22,643 bases of DNA, from NCBI GenBank assembly GCA_045586385.1, contig JAZNAE010000072.1, positions 1 through 22,643 of the forward strand. The letters run 5' to 3'. The stretch is from Suilimivivens sp045586385 (GTDB taxonomy: Bacteria; Bacillota; Clostridia; Lachnospirales; Lachnospiraceae). The translations under genes and the position numbers were made by a program. Position 1 is the first letter of the stretch. Each line of letters starts with the position of its first letter. A model generated the notes under the pieces. It was not told the DNA's origin, made no database searches, and saw only the letters and a program-made list of their open reading frames with translations. Shown in pieces: positions 6,877 through 13,310 of the stretch.

Positions 6877-8028
6877 TTAATATGTTCTAAGTTCCATTTC
6901 TAACGTTCCTGTTATTGAAAAAGAACCACTCTCTCCCTTTATAAAATCAAAACCAATTCTATCCCCACATTCATCTCCGTTTAGTTCTAAGATTAAATTA
7001 TATGTGCCATCCTCTTTTAGATATATTTGATATGGAATATCTAAACCATCATAACGATGAAAGATAAGTTTTCCTTCGCCGCTTATAGGACAAAATACCA
7101 TTTGATTCATTTCAATATTACATCCTTCCCCAACGGTATATGTGCCCGCAGAAACTGTTGCAATGAATTCATTTAAACCTACTGAAGCTGTATTTTCCGA
7201 TTCATTCATTCCATATTTATCATTCCACTGTTGTTCTATATTTTCTGCAAATTCAAAAATATTTTTATCTTGTAATAAATTTATCCCAAAGTGTGTTTCA
7301 ATAGAATTTAAAATAACATATAAAGTTTCCTCATCAACCTCTTCTTGATATTCTTGTCTGCTAAAATCTATTACATACGCATAGTCATCTTTACTAGCGT
7401 CTTTAGTAACAATAATGATGTACATAACAACTGCATTTTCATCATTACTGTAGAAATTTATTACCTCATAATAGTATCCTTCATTTTCTTCTGTATAATT
7501 AGATATCATCTCAATATTTTGCGGAATAACTACAGATTTCAACGATGCTATTCCGTGGTTAAATGCTTTATCCTCGCTATCGTATGAACCTGGCGAGTAT
7601 ACACATGCAACTCTTGCATATGGTGCTGGCCAAGATGTGTCAATATCTCTACCGAATACTACAGTAGCATTTCCCTTTTCCCCAACTTGTCCCAGTAACA
7701 TATCTTCTGTATCAAATCCTGCCGGAATCATGACATTAAACTTTCCCACCGTTACAACTCTTGTAGGATATTGCGTTTTTTCCTCATCACTTTTTATAAT
7801 TCTATTTGGTGTAGGTTCCGGTGTTGGTGTAGGCTCTGGCGTTGGTTCCGGTGTTGCTGTGGGCTCTGATGTTACCGCTTCAACTTGCATATTTTCCACT
7901 TCAGCAACTTCATTCTTTTCTACCGCTTCATTAATCTGCTTCACTGTACTTGATTCCTTATTATCACAACCACAAATCATACAAATACACATAATGATAG
8001 TCATGGCCAAAAAAACTGCTTTTTTCAT
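6877..8028 (-). CDS. Lipoprotein with a TPEP-rich linker
   Basis: ATG at 8028 follows GAGGGG with a 9-nt gap. The 383-residue product has a lipoprotein signal (MKKAVFLAMTIIMCICMICG, lipid-acceptor Cys 21 in ICGC). A short acidic stretch and a proline-threonine linker of repeated TPEP units (about 53-74) come next, of the kind that spaces a domain from the membrane. The following region (about 85-250) looks like an extracytoplasmic alpha/beta domain (VGKFNVMIPAGFD...). A C-terminal beta-rich domain (about 285-383) ends SFSITGTLEMELRTY. No enzyme motif is evident. It is the first gene of the island operon, driven by the promoter at 8080-8108 that contains the palindrome, and is therefore probably controlled by the divergent regulator. 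Confidence 0.75.
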   Translation of the reverse strand: MKKAVFLAMTIIMCICMICGCDNKESSTVKQINEAVEKNEVAEVENMQVEAVTSEPTATPEPTPEPTPTPEPTPNRIIKSDEEKTQYPTRVVTVGKFNVMIPAGFDTEDMLLGQVGEKGNATVVFGRDIDTSWPAPYARVACVYSPGSYDSEDKAFNHGIASLKSVVIPQNIEMISNYTEENEGYYYEVINFYSNDENAVVMYIIIVTKDASKDDYAYVIDFSRQEYQEEVDEETLYVILNSIETHFGINLLQDKNIFEFAENIEQQWNDKYGMNESENTASVGLNEFIATVSAGTYTVGEGCNIEMNQMVFCPISGEGKLIFHRYDGLDIPYQIYLKEDGTYNLILELNGDECGDRIGFDFIKGESGSFSITGTLEMELRTY

Positions 8029-8079
8029 TTCGCTATACCCCTCTTTCTCTCTTTTTATTTATACATATACATAAATCAT

Positions 8080-8108
8080 ATTATAGCCGAATATTCGGCA
8101 ATGTTCAA
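8080..8108 (-). promoter_or_regulatory. Promoter of the island operon
   Basis: On the minus strand, -35 TTGAAC (8103-8108), a 17-bp spacer and -10 TATAAT (8080-8085). The spacer contains the perfect 14-bp palindrome at 8086-8099, so a bound protein would sit between the two promoter boxes. Confidence 0.8.
8086..8099. promoter_or_regulatory. Palindromic operator between divergent genes
   Basis: GCCGAATATTCGGC is a perfect 14-bp palindrome. It fills most of the spacer of the leftward promoter and overlaps the -35 box (TTCGGC, 8094-8099) of the rightward regulator promoter. This is the natural place for the small HTH regulator to repress both directions. Confidence 0.75.
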
Positions 8109-8122
8109 CCAAATAATATTAT
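8094..8122 (+). promoter_or_regulatory. Promoter of the divergent HTH regulator
   Basis: -35 TTCGGC (8094-8099), 17-bp spacer, -10 TATTAT (8117-8122), about 25 bp before the regulator start. The weak -35 overlaps the palindrome, consistent with autoregulation. Confidence 0.5.
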
Positions 8123-8147
8123 CTATACTCAAAATAGAGGTATTATT

Positions 8148-8354
8148 ATGATTAACTATTCGCCATTATGGAAAACATTGGAAAAAAAAGGAATTACACA
8201 ATATCAGCTGATTAACTCGTATGGATTTTCAACGGGAACTCTTGATGCTTTAAGAAAAAATAAAAGCGTTACAGTAAATACAATTAACACCCTATGCGAA
8301 ATATTGGACTGTTCGGTTAGCGATATTATGATATACGTCAAAACAGAAAAATAA
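8148..8354 (+). CDS. Cro/C1-type HTH regulator, small
   Basis: This 68-residue protein is little more than one lambda-repressor-like helix-turn-helix. It begins INYSPLWKTLEKKGITQYQL; the recognition region SYGFSTGTLDALRKNKSVTV follows at about residues 24-43, then NTINTLCEILDCSVSDIM, the usual last helix of the YozG/HTH_26 type. ATG at 8148 lies behind AGAGG with a 7-nt gap. It is transcribed away from the lipoprotein operon, and the palindrome in the shared promoter region is its likely binding site. A strong terminator follows about 70 nt after the stop. It has no effector domain, so any signal must come from elsewhere or from simple abundance. Confidence 0.9.
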   Translation: MINYSPLWKTLEKKGITQYQLINSYGFSTGTLDALRKNKSVTVNTINTLCEILDCSVSDIMIYVKTEK

Positions 8355-8422
8355 CACAACATTATTCTTGATATTTTGTATAGCACATGATATTTATAAT
8401 TTAATATTTCTTTTTCAAATTT

Positions 8423-8456
8423 ACCACAAGCCCATCGATGGGGTTGTGGTTTTTTA
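8423..8456 (+). terminator. Rho-independent terminator of the HTH regulator
   Basis: A stem with outer arms ACCACAA and TTGTGGT and inner arms CCCAT and ATGGG is followed by TTTTTTAT. It is a strong hairpin with U-tract, in plus orientation, after the regulator gene. Confidence 0.85.
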
Positions 8457-8556
8457 TTTATGTAAAAGATAACGAAGATTGTAACACCTTACCACTCTTG
8501 AATACATTTACAATCCATTGGCGAAAAAAGAGCCTTATGACCGCATAAGCAAGACA

Positions 8557-8576
8557 TTGTAGACAACTGTCTACAA
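8557..8576. repeat. Perfect inverted repeat, right-end version
   Basis: TTGTAGACAACTGTCTACAA has 9-bp arms and a 2-bp centre. A decayed copy lies at 3987-4006 in the same relation to the other GC-rich repeat. The half-site TGTCTACAA also occurs at 4279-4287, just inside the left end. It could be a recombinase or regulator site. The rest of 8457-8635 holds no gene that I can support. Confidence 0.55.
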
Positions 8577-8635
8577 GCTTTTAGATACACAAAAAGGGAA
8601 AAGTTGATATATGCAACATCTCTACCACTTTTTTT

Positions 8636-8893
8636 AAGAGCGCGAGACGTCGCACGAGGTCCGGGGGACCTCGGCTATGCGACGACCGAAGCGGAGCGGA
8701 GACCGCATGAGGTCCGGGGGACCTCAGCTTTGCGCCGACCGGAGCGGAGCGTAGACCTCGAACCTTCGAGCCCCGGCGGGTGCCCGAACCAAACGTGAGC
8801 GTACTACTCGTACGCTTCCTTATTCGAAACAAAAAAGACATCCTCTTGGATGTCTTTTTTGTTTTACCTTGAGAGCGCGAGACGGGACTCGAA
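8636..8893. repeat. GC-rich direct repeat, right copy
   Basis: Second copy of the 4015-4219 repeat, 258 bp, differing by three substitutions and an extra 53-bp unit (about 8704-8757) that is a diverged tandem copy of the first hairpin block. Both hairpins keep the GAGGTCC-GGG-GGACCTC core, and the base pair beside it changes from C-G in the first to T-A in the second, so pairing is kept. The right end runs into the 3' part of the intact tRNA-Gly. Confidence 0.9.
8831..8860. terminator. Bidirectional hairpin terminator of tRNA-Gly
   Basis: Perfect 13-bp stem AAAAAAGACATCC / GGATGTCTTTTTT with a TCTT loop, 13 nt downstream of the tRNA 3' end on the minus strand. Identical to 4157-4186. Confidence 0.9.
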
Positions 8894-8946
8894 CCCGCGG
8901 CCCCGACCTTGGCAAGGTCGTGCTCCACCAACTGAGCCACTCGCGC
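8874..8946 (-). tRNA. tRNA-Gly (anticodon GCC)
   Basis: On the minus strand the 73-nt gene folds completely. The acceptor is GCGCGAG paired with CTCGCGC, with discriminator U. The D-arm is GCTC..GAGC, the anticodon stem CGACC/GGTCG with loop TTGCCAA giving GCC, and the T-arm carries GTTCGAGT. The CCA end is not encoded. A consensus promoter lies upstream and a perfect terminator downstream. Its last 20 nt are repeated at 4200-4219, marking it as the probable integration site of the neighbouring DNA. Confidence 0.97.
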
Positions 8947-8979
8947 ATATTGCTTATCCGTATCTTGCGGACAAGTAAT

Positions 8980-9008
8980 ATCATACAATATGAGTTGTTC
9001 TTTGTCAA
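8980..9008 (-). promoter_or_regulatory. tRNA-Gly promoter
   Basis: -35 TTGACA (9003-9008), 17-bp spacer, -10 TATGAT (8980-8985) on the minus strand, about 34 bp before the tRNA 5' end. Confidence 0.85.
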
Positions 9009-9091
9009 CAAAAAATTTAAACTTTTTTGAAAATTTTTATTTCGTTATTTCCATTACGTTTTTGTGCGAATCATCACATCGGATTGGTGCA

Positions 9092-10438
9092 TTATTCCTG
9101 CACTTTATCTTTATACTTTACACGATAAATTCTGCGGAGAGATTCATTAATTCTCTCTTCGGAAAGGGTGCCGTTATTTACTGCCTCGAGCACACCGTTA
9201 TACGCAGTTTCAAAATCTTCCGGCATCAATATTATATCCGCTCCGGCCTGCAGTGCTTTGATAGCTGCTTCATCTGCCGTATAATAATCGGTAATGGCAA
9301 CCATATTCATGGCATCTGTAACCACCACACCTTCAAATCCAAGCTGACCTCGAAGAATTTCTGTAATCATCTTATCGGAAATGGAACTGGGTGTATTGTC
9401 TCCCGTAATATTCGGAACTGACAGATGACTTACCATCACAAACTCTGCTCCGGCATCAATTCCTGCCTGGAAAGATAAAAAGTCCGTTGTCTCATAATCT
9501 TCCAATGTCTTTTCTGTACTCGCCATTCCGTTATGTGTATCTTCATCGCTACTTCCAAGTCCGGGGAAATATTTCAGGCAGGCACTCACACCGCCCTCCT
9601 GCATTCCTTCCACGCTGGCCGCTACCATCACTGCCGTTTCACCGGCATTATTTCCAAAAGATCTGTCACCGATTGTTTCATTGCCATCCATAGCCACATC
9701 TGCTACCGGTGCAAAATTCAAATTAAAACCGTATCCGGTCAAATATCCCGCAATCGTGTTTCCTGCTTCTTTCGCTTTGGCAGTATCCTTTGTATCACCA
9801 ATCTCCTTCATGGTCCCCACATTGTCTGCGAGTCCTGCCTTTGCAATCCTGCTTACACTTCCTCCTTCTTCATCCACACCAAGGAAAAGAGGATACTTAC
9901 TGTAATTTTTCGTGTTGGTAAGCATTTCCGTAAGTTGCTCTTCTGACTTCATATTCTGTTCAAAGTAGATCAAACCGCCCACAGCGTATTGACCGAGTTT
10001 TTCTTTGGTAGCATCCCCTGCCCTTACTGCCACATCCGTATCTGTAAGTGCTTCCGGTGTAATAACAAACAAACCGGCAACCTTATCCTCTAAGGGCATC
10101 TCTGCAATACAAGCGTCCACGATTTCATCCAAATAACTCTTTTCTTCTTCTACCACCGGCTCCTGCGTAGGTTCCGGAGCTTCTATTACTACCGGTTCTG
10201 TTTCTTCTAACTCCTCAAGCTGCGCCTGCAATTCCTGCGCATGCTTTTTATCATTCATAAACGTAATTAACCGGGAAACTCCAAAAGCAGCTCCCACAAG
10301 AATACCGACAACAAGTATCCCTGTTACAATATACGCAATCACCTGGTTTTTCACACGGCGTTTATGTCTAAGCTCCCTTCGAAGCTCTGCCTCATCGTAA
10401 TTTTCTTCAATTTCTTCTCTGTTTCTATTTTCTGCCAT
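9092..10438 (-). CDS. Membrane-anchored GH3 glycosidase (beta-N-acetylhexosaminidase-like)
   Basis: This 448-residue protein has a charged cytoplasmic N-terminus, one membrane segment (about 34-56), an acidic proline-rich stalk (80-100) and an extracellular glycoside hydrolase family 3 barrel (about 105-445). Family marks are GVDEEGGSVSRI (187-198), GYGFNLNFAPVADV (235-248) and the nucleophile Asp 375 in VVVTDAMNM. The NagZ loop normally reads KHFPGHG....DTH; here it is KYFPGLGSSDEDTH, so two loop residues differ while the D-(S/T)-H dyad (Asp 300, His 302) is kept. It probably removes N-acetylglucosamine or related sugars from peptidoglycan or glycans outside the cell; substrate is inferred. 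ATG at 10438 lies behind AGGAGG. Its own promoter is weak; a long leader region lies upstream. Confidence 0.85.
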   Translation of the reverse strand: MAENRNREEIEENYDEAELRRELRHKRRVKNQVIAYIVTGILVVGILVGAAFGVSRLITFMNDKKHAQELQAQLEELEETEPVVIEAPEPTQEPVVEEEKSYLDEIVDACIAEMPLEDKVAGLFVITPEALTDTDVAVRAGDATKEKLGQYAVGGLIYFEQNMKSEEQLTEMLTNTKNYSKYPLFLGVDEEGGSVSRIAKAGLADNVGTMKEIGDTKDTAKAKEAGNTIAGYLTGYGFNLNFAPVADVAMDGNETIGDRSFGNNAGETAVMVAASVEGMQEGGVSACLKYFPGLGSSDEDTHNGMASTEKTLEDYETTDFLSFQAGIDAGAEFVMVSHLSVPNITGDNTPSSISDKMITEILRGQLGFEGVVVTDAMNMVAITDYYTADEAAIKALQAGADIILMPEDFETAYNGVLEAVNNGTLSEERINESLRRIYRVKYKDKVQE

Positions 10439-10562
10439 AACCGGCGTTCCTCCTAAACAAATGCTGTCTTTCTTTCATCTTCTATATCATACCTTATTTA
10501 TCACATAATTTCCATAAAAAATACATCTTTTTTCAAAAGCCGCCACTTTACCACAATGGGAA

Positions 10563-10595
10563 AGCGGGCATCAATCTTTTTGATTAACACCCGCT
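10563..10595 (-). terminator. Hairpin in the GH3 leader, possible terminator or attenuator
   Basis: On the minus strand, AGCGGGTGTTAATC and GATTGATGCCCGCT pair along all 14 positions (three G-U) around an AAAAA loop. Only CTTTCCC follows, so it is a weak terminator on its own. Its 3' arm (GCCCGCTTTCCCA) can instead pair with the next segment (TGGTAAAGTGGCGGC, about 10530-10555), which would form an alternative hairpin before CTTTTGAAAAAAG. The plus-strand version pairs less well. Confidence 0.5.
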
Positions 10596-10887
10596 CCTAA
10601 ACTATACTATCCAATGGCTCTACCTCTTTTCATAGTTTTTTGAAATATTCAGTTGTTTTTCTCTTTCGTACTTTTCTCATTTTTCTTTTGTACCAAATGT
10701 ACTGTAACGGCTGGTTTTTATCCTTTGTGCTTCGTTACTTTTTCTTTTGAACTTATACGAATCGAGATTCGCTTCTTTGGTACTTAACTCTTTTGTACTT
10801 TAAAAGCAACTGTCACATGAATCTTACGTTTTCGGTGGTCCGTACCTTCCTTTCCTTAAGATTTATCTATGTGAATTCCTTATCTAT
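10563..10887 (-). ncRNA. Candidate non-coding RNA or long leader upstream of the GH3 gene
   Basis: A perfect TTGACA-17-TATAAT promoter predicts an RNA starting near 10887 and reaching the hairpin at 10563-10595, about 325 nt. No good ORF lies in it. Read as RNA it contains at least five copies of a GUACNAAAGA-type motif (near 10794, 10780, 10749 as GUUC, 10690 and 10669), an ACGAAU/AUUCGC mini-hairpin and A-rich linkers. The gap between GH3 and the LUD gene (10,439-11,118) holds nothing else except the LUD promoter. It matches no RNA family that I can name. It could be a free RNA, or the 5' leader of the GH3 gene about 130 nt further on. Confidence 0.5.
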
Positions 10888-10893
10888 GAGTTT

Positions 10894-10922
10894 ATTATAG
10901 CCAAGCCTTTTTAATTTGTCAA
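10894..10922 (-). promoter_or_regulatory. Consensus promoter of the candidate RNA
   Basis: Minus-strand -35 TTGACA (10917-10922), exact 17-bp spacer, -10 TATAAT (10894-10899), preceded by A/T tracts that could act as an UP element. It is one of the strongest-looking promoters in the window and lies far from any start codon. Confidence 0.85.
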
Positions 10923-11054
10923 CACATTTTTCTAAAAAAGTTTATATTTTTTCATTTTTAATTCATAAAACAACATTTTATCTGTCTAATTTTTCAAATA
11001 TTTCATATTTATACCAATTTTGACACAATTCGACAGTGTTATTTTAACAATATC

Positions 11055-11083
11055 TTTACCAATACACAAGAATCCTTTATAAT
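11055..11083 (+). promoter_or_regulatory. Promoter of the LUD-domain gene
   Basis: -35 TTTACC (11055-11060), 17-bp spacer, -10 TATAAT (11078-11083), about 36 bp before the chosen start. Confidence 0.65.
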
Positions 11084-11118
11084 AAAATAATGATAGAACA
11101 ACTTTGGGAGGGTTATGT

Positions 11119-11754
11119 ATGACTAATAAACAAGTTGCTTTTCAAAAAGCTGTCGAATCCGTTATCAAAAATCTGGAAAAGCGCAATATGGAAGGTTATT
11201 TCTTTGAAGACAGTGCATCCTGCACAAAAGCCATTCTTGCTATGATGGAAGAAGGTTCCGTGATTAGTTGGGGCGGTAGCGAGTCTGTAAAAGAATGTGG
11301 ACTTATGGACGCCATAAAGGGTGATAAGTACACATTAATTGACAGAATGACTGCTAAATCCCCTGAAGAAGCCCGTGAAATCTTTGCAAAAACAGTAATG
11401 GCAGATTATTACCTGATGAGTACCAATGCCATCACTTTTGACGGAGAGCTGATTAACATTGACGGAAACGGAAACCGTTTGGCTTGTCTGATTCATGGTC
11501 CGAAGCATATTATTATGGTAGTAGGCATGAATAAGCTGGTTTCTACCGTGGAAGCCGGCTATGACAGAGTCCGTGATATTGCAACACCTGCCAATACTAC
11601 ACGGCTCAACAAGAATACTCCTTGTTTCCACACAGGAAAATGCGGGGACTGCTTATCTCCCGATTGTATCTGTAACCAGATCGTTGTTACCAGAAGAAGC
11701 GGCCACGTCGGAAGAATTAAAATTTTCTTCGTTGCCGAAGAATTGGGCTATTAA
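11119..11754 (+). CDS. LUD-domain protein (LutC/YkgG-like) with a C-terminal cysteine cluster
   Basis: The start is ATG at 11119, seven nt after GGGAGG. The 211-residue product is a single LUD (DUF162) domain: MTNKQVAFQKAVESVIKNLE at the start, then VISWGGSESVKECGL (48-62) and LINIDGNGNRLACLIHGPKH (111-130), typical of the family. LUD proteins such as LutC act in lactate oxidation with LutA and LutB, which are not nearby. The orphan form here ends with five cysteines at 169, 175, 178, 183 and 185 (CFHTGKCGDCLSPDCICN), likely a metal or Fe-S site. It is monocistronic, with its own promoter and a strong terminator. The exact substrate is unknown. Confidence 0.85.
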   Translation: MTNKQVAFQKAVESVIKNLEKRNMEGYFFEDSASCTKAILAMMEEGSVISWGGSESVKECGLMDAIKGDKYTLIDRMTAKSPEEAREIFAKTVMADYYLMSTNAITFDGELINIDGNGNRLACLIHGPKHIIMVVGMNKLVSTVEAGYDRVRDIATPANTTRLNKNTPCFHTGKCGDCLSPDCICNQIVVTRRSGHVGRIKIFFVAEELGY

Positions 11755-11774
11755 AACACAATTTTTTCCATAAG

Positions 11775-11805
11775 AAATGCCGGAAGCCATAGACTTCCGG
11801 CATTT
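11775..11805. terminator. Bidirectional terminator between the LUD gene and glyA
   Basis: A perfect 12-bp stem AAATGCCGGAAG / CTTCCGGCATTT with a 7-nt loop and T-runs on both sides. It lies between convergent genes and can serve both. Confidence 0.9.
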
Positions 11806-11833
11806 TTATGTACCATTCAATCAGCAAATTATA

Positions 11834-13072
11834 TTATTTTAAAGGATACTTATCTGTAAGCTTCTGTACGATTGCTCTTGCTTCGGGAATCTTTTCTTCT
11901 CCACCCTTCACAATCATAGCAATTGCTTCCGCAATCTGATCCATATCTTCTGTATTCATACCTCTGGATGTAACGGCGGGTGTACCGAGACGGATACCAC
12001 TGGTTACGAAAGGTGACTTGGGATCGTTGGGAATTGTATTCTTATTAGCTGTAATATGAGCTTCATCAAGCATCTTTTCAACAGCCTTACCTGTAAGATC
12101 AAATGTTGTTAAATCCATCAGCATCAAGTGGTTATCTGTTCCGTCGGATACAATCTTGATACCTCTTGACTGCAAACCTTTGCAAAGAGCCTGTGCATTA
12201 TCCACAATACCCTTCTGATATGCCTTAAATTCATCAGATAAAGCTTCCTTAAAGCAAACTGCCTTAGCTGCAATTACATGCATTAAAGGACCACCCTGGA
12301 TTCCGGGGAATACTGCTTTGTTGAAGTTATATTTATCTGCTGCTTCCTGATTCGCAAGGATAAGTCCGCCTCTGGGTCCACGAAGGGTCTTATGTGTAGT
12401 AGTGGTTACAACATCTGCATAAGGCATGGGACTGGGATGAAGTCCTGCTGCCACAAGACCTGCAATGTGTGCCATATCTACCATTAATACTGCACCCACT
12501 TCATCTGCCACTTCACGGAATTTCTTAAAGTCAATGGCTCTTGCATATGCAGATGCACCTGCAATAATCATTTTAGGCTTGCATTCAAGTGCAATTCTCT
12601 TAAGTTCATCATAATCGATGCAACCATCATCATTTACTCCGTAAGGAACAATATTAAAGTATTTACCGGAAATATTTACCGGGCTTCCGTGGGTCAAATG
12701 TCCGCCATGGTCTAAATTCATACCCATAATGGTATCACCGGGGTTACAGATAGCAAACTGTACTGCAAGGTTTGCCTGTGCACCGGAGTGGGGCTGAACA
12801 TTTGCATAATCACAACCGAACAATTCCTTTGCTCTTTCGATTGCAAGATTTTCAACAACGTCTACACACTGGCATCCGCCGTAATAACGCTTAGCCGGAT
12901 ACCCTTCCGCATATTTATTGGTAAGAGGGCTCCCCATTGCTGCCATAACAGCCTTGCTAACCCAGTTTTCTGATGCAATAAGTTCAATATGACTGTTCTG
13001 TCTTTCCTGTTCGTCCACAATGGCCTGTGCTACTTCAGGATCTACGTTTCTTACTTCGTCAAGTGAATACAT
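11834..13072 (-). CDS. glyA: Serine hydroxymethyltransferase
   Basis: It interconverts serine plus tetrahydrofolate with glycine plus 5,10-methylene-tetrahydrofolate, the main source of one-carbon units; it is a cytoplasmic PLP enzyme. The start is ATG at 13072, directly after GAGGAGGAG; the ATG nine codons upstream overlaps that site and is unlikely. The 412-residue length is normal. Key signs are LIASENWVS (31-39), KRYYGGCQCVD (61-71), HSGAQANLAV (95-104), VDMAHIAGLVAAGLHPSP (198-215) and the PLP lysine 228 in TTTTHKTLRGPRGG. It is monocistronic, with its own promoter at 13131-13159. The intact tRNA-Gly in this window is not adjacent. Confidence 0.98.
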   Translation of the reverse strand: MYSLDEVRNVDPEVAQAIVDEQERQNSHIELIASENWVSKAVMAAMGSPLTNKYAEGYPAKRYYGGCQCVDVVENLAIERAKELFGCDYANVQPHSGAQANLAVQFAICNPGDTIMGMNLDHGGHLTHGSPVNISGKYFNIVPYGVNDDGCIDYDELKRIALECKPKMIIAGASAYARAIDFKKFREVADEVGAVLMVDMAHIAGLVAAGLHPSPMPYADVVTTTTHKTLRGPRGGLILANQEAADKYNFNKAVFPGIQGGPLMHVIAAKAVCFKEALSDEFKAYQKGIVDNAQALCKGLQSRGIKIVSDGTDNHLMLMDLTTFDLTGKAVEKMLDEAHITANKNTIPNDPKSPFVTSGIRLGTPAVTSRGMNTEDMDQIAEAIAMIVKGGEEKIPEARAIVQKLTDKYPLK

Positions 13073-13130
13073 GATTTCTCCTCCTCGTTCTCTTTCCACG
13101 CTTTAACGCGTTACTAAGCCAATCCCACTT

Positions 13131-13159
13131 ATTATAGCACACACCACAATCAGTGACAA
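13131..13159 (-). promoter_or_regulatory. glyA promoter
   Basis: -35 TTGTCA (13154-13159), 17-bp spacer, -10 TATAAT (13131-13136) on the minus strand. The short 5' leader contains the 10-bp palindrome TAACGCGTTA (13104-13113); no riboswitch fold is apparent. Confidence 0.75.
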
Positions 13160-13252
13160 GACAAATTCTTTACTGACAAATTCTTTGCCGCAATTCACTT
13201 ACACGTAACGGATTTGAGAAGTATTAAGAAATTATTAAAAAATCAAAAGTCC

Positions 13253-13281
13253 TTTACTATCAAAAAAAATGCTGTTAAAAT
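13253..13281 (+). promoter_or_regulatory. Promoter of the lipid kinase-PAP2 pair
   Basis: -35 TTTACT (13253-13258), 17-bp spacer, -10 TAAAAT (13276-13281), about 30 bp upstream of the kinase start. Confidence 0.5.
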
Positions 13282-13310
13282 AGGAAAAGATTTTTACGAG
13301 GAAAAAAACT

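Noticed and set aside
7800..7880. Short tandem GGTTCCGGTGTTGGTGTAGG-like repeats on the plus strand
   Set aside because: They encode the TPEP linker of the lipoprotein on the minus strand; an ordinary low-complexity coding repeat, not a CRISPR array.
8581..8988. Minus-strand open frame of 135 codons containing LVEHDLAKVGAAGSSPVSRS, and the other overlapping frames nearby
   Set aside because: It is the translation of tRNA-Gly and the GC-rich repeat; this kind of false protein is common over tRNA genes. No ribosome site supports it.
10660..10800. Repeated TCTTTNGTAC motif considered as a CRISPR-like or iteron array
   Set aside because: Units are short, degenerate and unevenly spaced, with no spacers of constant length and no cas or rep gene; an RNA motif fits better.
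13104..13113. TAACGCGTTA palindrome in the glyA leader as a regulator site
   Set aside because: Only 10 bp and a single copy; it may be chance, so it is noted with the glyA promoter and not called as an operator.
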